From assembly GCA_013042825.1 (NCBI GenBank), contig JABDPL010000011.1, forward strand, positions 1 through 12,769: a stretch of 12,769 nt of DNA. Direction: 5' to 3'. Under the pieces are notes generated by a model. The model worked only from the letters and a program-made list of their open reading frames with translations, ran no database searches and was not told the origin of the DNA. The position numbers and the translations under genes were made by a program. Source of the DNA: Flavobacteriaceae bacterium. GTDB lineage: Bacteria > Bacteroidota > Bacteroidia > Flavobacteriales > Flavobacteriaceae. This document shows, piece after piece, positions 1-5,603 of the stretch (within the stretch, counting starts at the first letter, position 1; every line of letters begins with the position of its first letter).

Positions 1-243
1 GGATATAATGAAGACATGATCGGCTGGGGAAGAGAGGATTCCGAACTCGCAGCCCGGTTAATCAATAGTGACGTCTTCGGTAAGCGTATGCGATACAGGG
101 GTATCGTATATCATATATGGCATCCGGTAAGACCGAAAGATGAATTGGCGTCAAAAGATGTTATTCAGGAAAAAACGATTTCCCAGGGCCTCAAGTCCTG
201 TGAAAACGGTATTGACAAATATCTGAATGAGACGATCGCATAG
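1..243 (+). CDS. Glycosyltransferase, galactosyltransferase-type C-terminal end (5'-truncated by window)
   Basis: The reading frame is open from the first base, so only the last 80 codons of a longer protein are present. The visible part carries GWGREDSEL followed by a short stretch ending in HIWHP. This is the hallmark of the galactosyltransferase-like C-terminal domain (Glyco_transf_7C) found at the end of many family 2 glycosyltransferases; its E-D pair helps bind the metal and acceptor. The protein probably adds a sugar to lipopolysaccharide core or O-antigen on the cytoplasmic face of the inner membrane. Its stop lies inside the next gene (17-bp overlap), which suggests co-translation with the LPS-kinase-like protein. 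The ATG at base 16 is internal and not the true start. The exact sugar donor cannot be read from this fragment. Confidence 0.8.
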   Translation, partial: GYNEDMIGWGREDSELAARLINSDVFGKRMRYRGIVYHIWHPVRPKDELASKDVIQEKTISQGLKSCENGIDKYLNETIA

Positions 244-994
244 AATTCATCCGGATTATCTCGCCCAGGAGGAAGACATCCATAAGTTGGTCGAGACTTT
301 TGACACCAGGGGAAGTGAAATCGGAGACCAGGACAGGAATACCTTGAAATCTGTTGATTTGAATGGTCAGTCCATCGTTATCAAGTCTTTCAGGATCCCA
401 AACCTGATCAACCGGATCGCTTACAGATTCTTTCGGAAGAGCAAGGCCTTACGATCGTTTGAACACGCTTGCAAACTTCAAAGCCTAGGTATTGGAACAC
501 CTGCCCCGATAGCCTGTTATGAATTCACAACACCATTCTTTTTCAAAAGAAGTTTTTATATCAGCCGTCATGTAGATGCCGATTTGACTTATAGGAATTT
601 AACCGAGGATCTGAACTATCCCGATCATGAAAAAATTCTAAGGGCTTTTACCGGGTTTACCTATGAATTGCATCAGAAGGGTATTAAATTCCTGGATCAC
701 TCCCCGGGAAATACCTTGATCAGGGTATTTAAACATGGCTATGAATTTTATCTAGTTGATTTGAACCGCATGGCATTCAAGGAAATGAAACCGGATGAAC
801 GCATCCGGAATTTTGAACGCCTGACGCCACACCAATCCGTTGTTAGAATAATGAGCGAGGAATATGCCAAACTTATAGATTGGGATGCAGATGAGGTTTT
901 CAGAAAGATGTGGAAAAATACCGAGGCGTTTCAAACCAGGTTTCACCGCAGAAGACGGTTGAAGAAACGTCTGAAATTCTGGAAGCGCTCATAA
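227..994 (+). CDS. Lipopolysaccharide kinase (Kdo/WaaP) family protein
   Basis: A 255-residue kinase-fold protein resembling the Kdo kinase/WaaP family, which phosphorylates core sugars of lipopolysaccharide with ATP. Visible kinase landmarks are a VIK lysine at residue 53 (ATP-binding position), a helix-C-like glutamate in SFEHACKL near residue 79, a catalytic loop FLDHSPGNTL (D157, N162) and a metal-binding VDLNR (D178). The C-terminus is strongly basic (about residues 239-254), as expected for a protein peripherally bound to the inner membrane. The start at 227 overlaps the preceding glycosyltransferase by 17 bp, and I see no better downstream start before the kinase core. It ends tail-to-tail with the opposing glycosyltransferase, the two sharing 6 bp. 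The family is fairly clear; the phosphorylated sugar (Kdo or heptose) is not determinable. Confidence 0.8.
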   Translation: MRRSHRIHPDYLAQEEDIHKLVETFDTRGSEIGDQDRNTLKSVDLNGQSIVIKSFRIPNLINRIAYRFFRKSKALRSFEHACKLQSLGIGTPAPIACYEFTTPFFFKRSFYISRHVDADLTYRNLTEDLNYPDHEKILRAFTGFTYELHQKGIKFLDHSPGNTLIRVFKHGYEFYLVDLNRMAFKEMKPDERIRNFERLTPHQSVVRIMSEEYAKLIDWDADEVFRKMWKNTEAFQTRFHRRRRLKKRLKFWKRS

Positions 995-1744
995 CCTTCC
1001 CCTCCGCAGCAGCCAGAGTTTTGCATAACGCATATATACGGCATAGGCCTGAACCCAGGCAATTGTCAACCCGACAACACCGTCTCGAAATCCACTTTGA
1101 ATGACATAGTGCTTGAAGAATGCCCAGAATGGTTTTAAAACAAAATGATAGGGTGTAAGTCTACCGGTCTTTTGATCGTAGTCCCTGGCCTGAAGCGTCG
1201 CATAGCGATTGAGTTTCTCGATGTAGAGATCTAAGCTCCTATAGGTATTATGAAAAAGTTTGTGTTTTAACTGGCCAACGGGACCATCGGCAATGATCTC
1301 TTCGTGAACATATTTATCTTCGTACCTGCAGAGGTCTCGTTTGAACAAACGAATCACCTTATCGTTTCTCCAACCGCTGAAGTTCACGCGTTGTCCCATG
1401 AAGTGATTTATTCGTCCTATCCAGTATCCCGCATAGCTGTCATTCGGATTTTCGAGAAATTGTATGATCTCAGTTTTGAGTTCTGGTGTTACGCGTTCAT
1501 CGGCATCCAGTAGCAATATCCAGTCATGTTTTGCCTGTGGGATGGCCCAGTTCTTTTGGGCAGCCGAGTAATCAAACTCCCGCTGAATGACCCGACTTGC
1601 CAATGCCCGGGCCTTTTCGTAGGTGCCATCGGTGCTGAAGCTGTCAACTACGAGAATCTCATCGGCGAAGTCAACCGATTGGATTACCTCATCGATATTA
1701 TCAATTTCGTTTCCAGTGGGAATGATTGCAGTTAACTTAAGCAT
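989..1744 (-). CDS. Family 2 glycosyltransferase, WaaE/KdtX-like
   Basis: A 251-residue GT-A enzyme. The N-terminus gives the nucleotide-binding strand (LTAIIPTGNEIDNI, then ILVVDSFSTDGT), and the metal-binding LLLDADER has its DAD at residues 80-82. Further along are YEDKYVHEE (about 141-149) and LQARDY (about 184-189), both typical of the WaaE/KdtX-type beta-1,4-glucosyltransferase-like group that decorates the LPS inner core. The usual PTFNE reads PTGNE here, a small oddity in an otherwise intact protein. The start codon overlaps the end of the family 9 glycosyltransferase gene by 8 bp, implying translational coupling in the unit dapD - GT9 - GT2. The family assignment is secure; the sugar and acceptor are inferred only from relatives. 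Confidence 0.87.
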   Translation of the reverse strand: MLKLTAIIPTGNEIDNIDEVIQSVDFADEILVVDSFSTDGTYEKARALASRVIQREFDYSAAQKNWAIPQAKHDWILLLDADERVTPELKTEIIQFLENPNDSYAGYWIGRINHFMGQRVNFSGWRNDKVIRLFKRDLCRYEDKYVHEEIIADGPVGQLKHKLFHNTYRSLDLYIEKLNRYATLQARDYDQKTGRLTPYHFVLKPFWAFFKHYVIQSGFRDGVVGLTIAWVQAYAVYMRYAKLWLLRRGRL

Positions 1745-2810
1745 CCTGATGATTTTTAAACTGTTTCAAAAAACGCTTGAGCTGATCTTCAAAATAATGA
1801 GGTTCAAATAATTTATACAGTTGCAAGGCTGACTTCTTAATTGCCTTACCATCCTGGTTCGCAAACAACTTTGGCTTATAATCCTTCAAATGTACCGATA
1901 CATTTTTGTGGTCTTCAAAGATATTCCAATCGTCTTTCATGATCCATGGTGAAAAGATTGTAAAGGTGGGAACATCGATCGCCTTGGCCATATTTACCGC
2001 GCCGCCTTCATTGCCTATCAAGGCCGTACAATAGGAGGTCAATGCAATAAAATTACGCAGTGACTTGCCATACAGATCAACCTTGATACGATCTCGTGTC
2101 GATTCTTTGCACTTGGAAACCAAAATAGTCATCAGTGGTTGCTGGTCTGGAATATAATTAAGAAGCATATTACATTCAATGCGATCGGCCACAAGGTCTA
2201 AAATCTGACTCATATAGTCCAGGGGATAGGATTTTATATCATTGCTGCCCATAGCGCTTATCATAAACAGCGGTTTGTTGAGATCGATATTGTGTTCATT
2301 TAACTGTTGTAGCGCTTGTTCCCGGTCGGCTGCACTCAAATATATCTTGGGTTTTACTTTACTTATCAGGCCAAAATTCATAGGTTCAAGCAGTTGCAGC
2401 CGATTTTCAATGGCCAGTCCGGCATTCGTTTTTGGAATATCGTAATATGTAATGGGATACTTATAAATGAACGATGTGTACCACTTGAATTTCGAAATTG
2501 TTATCGGACAGCTAGAGAATAATGTTATAAAATTGGTCGATAGCTTTCCATAGGCATCGATTATCACATCGTATTTATTCTTCCTGACACGTCTGATATT
2601 GTTGACCAGATTCGATTTTTTTCCGTTGAAGTCGGTATCGAGAATAATGAACTCATCGATAAATGGATTACCCTCAACCACGGCCAGGGTATTTTTGTTG
2701 ATGGCATAATGCAGGTCAGCATCGGGGAATTCTTTCCGGAGTATTTCAAAAAGAATACTGCTGGTCAATACGTCTCCGATCATCTTCGGTTGAAGAATCA
2801 AAATTTTCAT
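1737..2810 (-). CDS. Family 9 glycosyltransferase (heptosyltransferase-like)
   Basis: A 357-residue GT-B protein of the ADP-heptose:LPS heptosyltransferase family. It begins MKILILQPKMIGDVL, matching the family's N-terminal glycine-containing loop, with two Rossmann-like halves joined near residues 150-180. The C-terminal donor-site motif appears as GNEGGAVNMAKAI (residues 266-278), followed by PTFTIFSP; the usual form is a DSG-H-A-A pattern, so this is a divergent version. It likely transfers a heptose or related sugar to growing LPS core in the cytoplasm. Its ATG follows the dapD stop directly (TAGATG, no gap) and its end overlaps the next glycosyltransferase by 8 bp, so the three genes are almost certainly one transcript. 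The donor sugar is not certain in Bacteroidota. Confidence 0.85.
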   Translation of the reverse strand: MKILILQPKMIGDVLTSSILFEILRKEFPDADLHYAINKNTLAVVEGNPFIDEFIILDTDFNGKKSNLVNNIRRVRKNKYDVIIDAYGKLSTNFITLFSSCPITISKFKWYTSFIYKYPITYYDIPKTNAGLAIENRLQLLEPMNFGLISKVKPKIYLSAADREQALQQLNEHNIDLNKPLFMISAMGSNDIKSYPLDYMSQILDLVADRIECNMLLNYIPDQQPLMTILVSKCKESTRDRIKVDLYGKSLRNFIALTSYCTALIGNEGGAVNMAKAIDVPTFTIFSPWIMKDDWNIFEDHKNVSVHLKDYKPKLFANQDGKAIKKSALQLYKLFEPHYFEDQLKRFLKQFKNHQDA

Positions 2811-3626
2811 CTACACGGCAACATTATGTTCGCGCAAAGCGTTGTTAAGCGAAGTTTTTTTATCTGTACTTTCTTTCCGGACACCTATAATCAGAGCACA
2901 GGGCACCTGAAAATCACCGGCAGGAAAGGTTTTGGTATAGCTGCCTGGAATAACGACCGAACGCTTGGGCACAACCCCTTTGGTCTCTATCGCTTTTTCC
3001 CCGGTCACATCTATGATCTTGGTTGAGGCTGTTAGTACCACATTTGCACCGAGTACGGCTTCCTCTTCCACGCGCACCCCTTCAACCACTATACAGCGGG
3101 ACCCCACAAAAGCATTGTCTTCGATTATAACAGGAGCCGCCTGCAAGGGTTCGAGTACACCACCGATTCCTACACCTCCGGAAAGATGCACATGTTTACC
3201 AATCTGAGCACAGCTGCCAACAGTTGCCCAGGTATCAACCATAGTCCCGGTATCAACATAGGCCCCGATATTGACGTATGACGGCATCAGGATAACACCG
3301 CTGGCAATATAGGATCCGTGCCTGGCAACCGCATGTGGAACAACCCGAATTCCCCGTTTTGCATAGTCTGTTTTCAAGGGAATCTTATCATGGAATTCCA
3401 ACGCACCGGCTTCTAATGTTTTCATGTCCTGAATCGGGAAATACAATACCACGGCCTTTTTCACCCATGCATTCACCTGCCACCCCGTGGAGGTAGGCTG
3501 GGCAACTCTTAAGCTGCCTTTATCCAGTTCGGCAATGATCTGACGTATGGCATTCCTGGTTTTTTCTTCTTTTAATAAGGCTCTGTTTTCCCAGGCCTCT
3601 TCAATTATAGCGCGTAGATGATTCAT
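2811..3626 (-). CDS. dapD: 2,3,4,5-tetrahydropyridine-2,6-dicarboxylate N-succinyltransferase
   Basis: A 271-residue cytoplasmic acyltransferase of the succinylase branch of the diaminopimelate/lysine pathway. It transfers succinyl from succinyl-CoA to tetrahydrodipicolinate, feeding peptidoglycan cross-links and lysine. The helical N-terminal domain spans about residues 1-100. It is followed by a left-handed beta-helix of hexapeptide repeats (about 105-205) with family-typical stretches such as NIGAYVDTGTMVDTWATVGS and SGGVGIGGVLEP. Full length equals the usual family length. The start at 3626 is preceded by a minus-strand TATATTTG box about 20 bp upstream, a good Bacteroidota housekeeping promoter. 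It is first in a unit with two envelope glycosyltransferases, and it diverges from the small-RNA array. Confidence 0.97.
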   Translation of the reverse strand: MNHLRAIIEEAWENRALLKEEKTRNAIRQIIAELDKGSLRVAQPTSTGWQVNAWVKKAVVLYFPIQDMKTLEAGALEFHDKIPLKTDYAKRGIRVVPHAVARHGSYIASGVILMPSYVNIGAYVDTGTMVDTWATVGSCAQIGKHVHLSGGVGIGGVLEPLQAAPVIIEDNAFVGSRCIVVEGVRVEEEAVLGANVVLTASTKIIDVTGEKAIETKGVVPKRSVVIPGSYTKTFPAGDFQVPCALIIGVRKESTDKKTSLNNALREHNVAV

Positions 3627-3645
3627 TTAAGGCATTAGTTTAACA

Positions 3646-3653
3646 CAAATATA
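3646..3653 (-). promoter_or_regulatory. Housekeeping -7 box of the dapD promoter
   Basis: On the minus strand this reads TATATTTG, a perfect fit to the Bacteroidota primary-sigma -7 consensus TAnnTTTG, 19 nt before the dapD ATG. I see no clear TTTG -33 element at the expected spacing, which is common in this phylum. Confidence 0.6.
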
Positions 3654-3699
3654 GAGTTATAATTCCTTTTGAAATTAGAAAGCGCCGTTAACGGAAAAT

Positions 3700-3736
3700 G
3701 TGACCATTGTAAAATCCCGGTGTCTTATTGATAGAA
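3700..3736 (+). promoter_or_regulatory. ECF-sigma-like promoter P1 (small RNA 1)
   Basis: GTGACC at 3700-3705, a 16-nt spacer, GTCTTA at 3722-3727, then ATAGAA at 3731-3736. The same three elements recur at 3898, 4189 and 5604 with an identical 16-nt spacer. A GTC-containing -10 at 16 nt from a conserved -35-like hexamer is typical of ECF sigma factor promoters. The sigma assignment is inference, but the four-fold recurrence is directly visible. Transcription should start at or near ATAGAA. Confidence 0.65.
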
Positions 3737-3858
3737 CGTGATGATTTATTTTAAAAAATTGATTTTGATTATTTGGTTGTAAAAACGCGGAGAACTGATT
3801 AATGGCTAATCGTTTACTCCTAGCTTGAATGAACTCCCTGTCATAGGGAGTTCTTTAT
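3734..3858 (+). ncRNA. Putative small RNA 1 of the tandem array
   Basis: About 125 nt between promoter P1 and a terminator. An AT-rich 5' part leads to ATTATTTGGTTG (3768-3779), identical over 12 nt to small RNA 3. Next is a hairpin: GGAG 3789-3792 with CTCC 3817-3820, AAC 3793-3795 with GTT 3812-3814, and GATTA 3797-3801 with TAATC 3807-3811. Its apical region carries the shared element GATTAATGGC (3797-3806). The terminator stem begins 32 nt after TTAAT. Two tiny ORFs exist: 3741-3782 (13 codons, a hydrophobic peptide starting MIYFKKL) and 3802-3828 (8 codons). Neither reading frame is preserved in the sister units, which favours an RNA product. Both transcript ends are estimates. No Rfam family is recognised from memory. 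Confidence 0.5.
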
Positions 3859-3859
3859 T
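3831..3859 (+). terminator. Rho-independent terminator of small RNA 1
   Basis: A perfect 9-bp stem, GAACTCCCT (3831-3839) with AGGGAGTTC (3845-3853), closes a 5-nt loop and is followed by TTTATT. The U-tract is weaker than in the two sister units. Confidence 0.75.
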
Positions 3860-3897
3860 CATAAAAACAAGATCTTTTGAATTTTTTGACGAGAAAT

Positions 3898-3934
3898 GTG
3901 ACCCATTAAGAAATCGAGTGTCTTAATTATAGAA
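3898..3934 (+). promoter_or_regulatory. ECF-sigma-like promoter P2 (small RNA 2)
   Basis: GTGACC 3898-3903, a 16-nt spacer, GTCTTA 3920-3925 and ATAGAA 3929-3934. Elements and all spacings equal those of P1 and P3. It lies about 40 nt after the terminator of small RNA 1, so the units are independent transcripts rather than processed pieces of one. Confidence 0.65.
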
Positions 3935-4050
3935 AGCACAGAATACTCTAACGATATACACATGTGGTTGGTAGCCTATGATTTGATTAATAGCGACCAA
4001 TAACACCAAACTACCAAAACTCTCATAGGAGAACCCTATGAGAGTTTTTT
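3932..4050 (+). ncRNA. Putative small RNA 2 of the tandem array
   Basis: About 119 nt between promoter P2 and a strong terminator. It carries TGGTTG (3965-3970) and the shared GATTAATAGC (3985-3994), whose TTAAT lies 31 nt before the terminator stem. TTGGTAG (3968-3974) can pair with CTACCAA (4011-4017), enclosing the shared element in a hairpin directly before the terminator. CCTATGA (3975-3981) is also complementary to TCATAGG (4023-4029) in the terminator's 5' arm, so a competing fold is possible. A 13-codon ORF beginning MWLVAYD (3962-4003) spans the middle. It is not conserved in frame in the sister units, so coding is considered less likely than an RNA function. Ends are estimated from promoter and terminator. 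Confidence 0.52.
4018..4050 (+). terminator. Rho-independent terminator of small RNA 2
   Basis: A perfect 12-bp stem, AACTCTCATAGG (4018-4029) with CCTATGAGAGTT (4035-4046), has a 5-nt loop and ends in six T. The symmetry extends outward: CTACCAAA (4011-4018) can also pair with TTTGGTAG (4052-4059). Confidence 0.88.
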
Positions 4051-4188
4051 ATTTGGTAGAATTACATTTCAGAAAGTCTGAAAAAGGCCAAATAAAAAAA
4101 TAATAAATTTCATTTCTACTTATATATATGATAATCAAGGTTTTACACAAAAATTAAGAAAAATATTCAGGTTTTCGATTAAAAATAT

Positions 4189-4225
4189 GTGACCTGATTA
4201 ATTTTCCAGGGTCTTATTTATAGAA
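4189..4225 (+). promoter_or_regulatory. ECF-sigma-like promoter P3 (small RNA 3)
   Basis: GTGACC 4189-4194, a 16-nt spacer, GTCTTA 4211-4216 and ATAGAA 4220-4225, the third exact repeat of the layout. About 138 nt of very AT-rich sequence separates it from the terminator of small RNA 2; I see no gene in that spacer. Confidence 0.65.
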
Positions 4226-4375
4226 TATCAATAACATTAACCTTAAGATTGATATTATTTGGTTGGTTGGTAAGTTAGTTATGTAGTTAAGAATGGTTTA
4301 TGAGGACTACTTAATAGCAAATGGTAATAACTAACTTCCATAGACTCCCCCGGAATTTCGGGGGAGTTTTTTTTT
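4223..4375 (+). ncRNA. Putative small RNA 3 of the tandem array
   Basis: About 153 nt, the longest unit. It carries ATTATTTGGTTG (4254-4265), identical to small RNA 1, then a second GGTTGG. A long helix is evident: AAGTTAGTTAT (4272-4282) pairs perfectly over 11 bp with ATAACTAACTT (4327-4337), extended by TGG (4268-4270) with CCA (4338-4340) around a bulged T. Inside it, ACTTAATAGC (4309-4318) is the shared element, 33 nt before the terminator stem, and GTAGT 4283-4287 can pair with ACTAC 4306-4310. A 13-codon ORF starting MVYEDYL (4293-4334) exists, but its frame across the shared element differs from that in unit 2. The strong helix, terminator and promoter together make a structured RNA the best reading. 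Confidence 0.55.
4344..4375 (+). terminator. Rho-independent terminator of small RNA 3
   Basis: ACTCCCCCG (4344-4352) pairs with CGGGGGAGT (4359-4367) over 9 GC-rich bp with a 6-nt loop and nine consecutive T. This is the strongest terminator in the window. Its T-tract lies where a -33 element for the ruvX promoter would fall. Confidence 0.93.
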
Positions 4376-4389
4376 AGGCCTATTAAACT

Positions 4390-4397
4390 TACTTTTG
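4390..4397 (+). promoter_or_regulatory. Housekeeping -7 box of the ruvX promoter
   Basis: TACTTTTG matches TAnnTTTG and ends only 5 nt before the ruvX ATG, predicting a leaderless or nearly leaderless mRNA. A 19-nt spacing would place the -33 element in the T-tract of the upstream terminator. Confidence 0.6.
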
Positions 4398-4402
4398 CAG
4401 CT

Positions 4403-4813
4403 ATGGGAAGATTCCTGGCATTGGATTTTGGTTTAAAACGCACGGGTATAGCCGTAACCGATGAGTTAAAACTGATCGCTTCCGGCCTTACCACCGTGAA
4501 AACAGAGGAACTGCTGACCTTCCTGCTTTCGTATTGTAAATCGGAAGATGTTGAAAGAATTGTAATAGGCCTTCCCAGGCGACTTCATAATGTGCCTTCT
4601 CCTTTAGAATCTTCCATCCAGGAGTTCATTTCAGTTTTAAATGACGAATTGCCGGAGATCCCAATATCAAGAGTTGATGAACGTTTTACTTCCAAAATGG
4701 CCACCAAAAGCATGCAACAGACCGTAAGATCGAAGAAAAAGCGCCGGGATAAAGCATTGGTCGATGAAATTAGTGCAACGATAATTTTGCAGGACTATAT
4801 GCGTTCGAACTAA
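4403..4813 (+). CDS. ruvX: Putative pre-16S rRNA nuclease / Holliday junction resolvase-like RuvX (YqgF)
   Basis: A 136-residue RNase H-fold protein, the normal size for the YqgF/RuvX family. Members process the 5' end of 16S rRNA in the cytoplasm and were earlier proposed as Holliday junction resolvases. Visible family features are the N-terminal LALDFGLKRTGIAV with catalytic D8, IVIGLPRR (about 53-60), the VDERFTS motif (91-97) and the C-terminal acidic residue in LVDEISATIILQ (D121). The start at 4403 sits directly behind a TAnnTTTG box. It is isolated from the upstream small RNAs by a strong terminator, and the two T9SS cargo genes follow it. In other Flavobacteriaceae I recall ruvX lying next to def, so the cargo genes look inserted; that comparison is from memory. 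Confidence 0.92.
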   Translation: MGRFLALDFGLKRTGIAVTDELKLIASGLTTVKTEELLTFLLSYCKSEDVERIVIGLPRRLHNVPSPLESSIQEFISVLNDELPEIPISRVDERFTSKMATKSMQQTVRSKKKRRDKALVDEISATIILQDYMRSN

Positions 4814-4909
4814 GCCTGCCGTTCATCGATGTTTTTTTCATATTGTATCTGCTCATCGATTTTTTTGATCTACTCAACTAATTTTTAAGTTTCTCAAAAC
4901 CTTCAAACC

Positions 4910-4917
4910 TACTTTTG
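4910..4917 (+). promoter_or_regulatory. Probable housekeeping -7 box before the first T9SS cargo gene
   Basis: TACTTTTG matches TAnnTTTG and lies 28 nt before the ATG at 4946. No GTGACC/GTCTTA pair is present here, so this paralogue appears to be driven by the primary sigma factor, unlike its neighbour. No convincing -33 box is visible. Confidence 0.5.
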
Positions 4918-4945
4918 GAGTAGTTAAATCTTAAATGCCCCAATC

Positions 4946-5536
4946 ATGAAGATAAACTACACCATTTTGTGGCTCCTGCCACTGTTATCAATCTCCCTCA
5001 TTACAGCACAGAATTGTCCCCAGACCCTGGGTGAGTCTTCTACAGATATTCTGGTTCATTTCAGAATTGACCAAGGCGACTGCGATGATTTTCCGTCATC
5101 GATTTATATCCAAGGCAGCTTGTTCGACAAGAAGTATTGTGATGCCACAGATCTCAAGTATGAATTGAATACGGGAGGACCAATTCCGAATTATGACACC
5201 TTCTCAGTGGATCTCGGATTTGGAGTTTGTGAATACCTTAACGGGGAAATAAGAAGAGAAACCCTGGGTGTAGAGAACATAACCGAAACCATAAATTCTT
5301 TACGGATTTATCCGAATCCGGTGTCTTCCGGAGATGAGATCAATATTAATTTCAATAGTAATATCGATGCTGAGATTATGATCTATGACCTGACGGGTAA
5401 ACTTGTGATGAAAGACAATATTAGTAGTTCCAGTACTAAATCACTAAATATTTCTACCGTGAACAATGGGATTTATCTGCTGCAGATCGTGGCAGAAAAT
5501 TCCGCAACCTCTCGTAAATTTGTTATTATGAGGTAA
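4946..5536 (+). CDS. Secreted four-cysteine protein with T9SS type A sorting domain (paralogue A)
   Basis: A 196-residue predicted secreted protein. Residues 1-22 form a signal peptide with cleavage near TAQ/NCP. Residues about 23-105 form a compact module I do not recognise, with cysteines at 24, 46, 65 and 95 and a DTFSVDLGFGVCEYLNG segment. Residues about 119-196 form a T9SS type A C-terminal sorting domain: YPNPV at 122-126, then IYDLTGKLV, NNGIYLLQI and a terminal RKFVIMR. The protein should cross the outer membrane through the type IX system and be released or surface-anchored. It has a close paralogue immediately downstream with three cysteines at identical positions and the fourth shifted by one. 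It is monocistronic, followed by its own terminator. No catalytic motif is visible, so function is unknown; two disulphides are plausible. Confidence 0.85.
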   Translation: MKINYTILWLLPLLSISLITAQNCPQTLGESSTDILVHFRIDQGDCDDFPSSIYIQGSLFDKKYCDATDLKYELNTGGPIPNYDTFSVDLGFGVCEYLNGEIRRETLGVENITETINSLRIYPNPVSSGDEININFNSNIDAEIMIYDLTGKLVMKDNISSSSTKSLNISTVNNGIYLLQIVAENSATSRKFVIMR

Positions 5537-5560
5537 ATTACTCTATTTAGTTATTGAAAG

Positions 5561-5584
5561 CTCCCCGGTTTCCGGGGAGTTTTT
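5561..5584 (+). terminator. Rho-independent terminator after paralogue A
   Basis: CTCCCCGG (5561-5568) pairs with CCGGGGAG (5572-5579) over 8 bp with a TTT loop and is followed by five T. It separates the two cargo genes, so the second needs its own promoter. Confidence 0.9.
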
Positions 5585-5603
5585 CAATAAAATCTCATCA
5601 AAA

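Noticed and set aside
2709..3207. Plus-strand ORFs of 105 and 80 codons across the dapD/GT9 junction and dapD
   Set aside because: They are antisense to strongly conserved genes with clear family motifs and show no recognisable protein features of their own.
4067..4083. Small inverted repeat TTTCAGA-AAG-TCTGAAA between small RNAs 2 and 3
   Set aside because: A 3-nt loop with a 7-bp AT-rich stem and no T-tract on either strand; may be an operator but nothing supports it.
3695..4376. CRISPR array or simple direct repeat
   Set aside because: The repeated elements are split promoter boxes and short motifs at unit spacings of about 198 and 291 bp, with unlike sequence between them; there is no uniform repeat/spacer pattern and no cas gene.
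4829..4870. Two copies of a TCATCGAT plus T-run after ruvX, as a possible terminator
   Set aside because: The palindromes are too short for a stable stem with loop; left uncalled.
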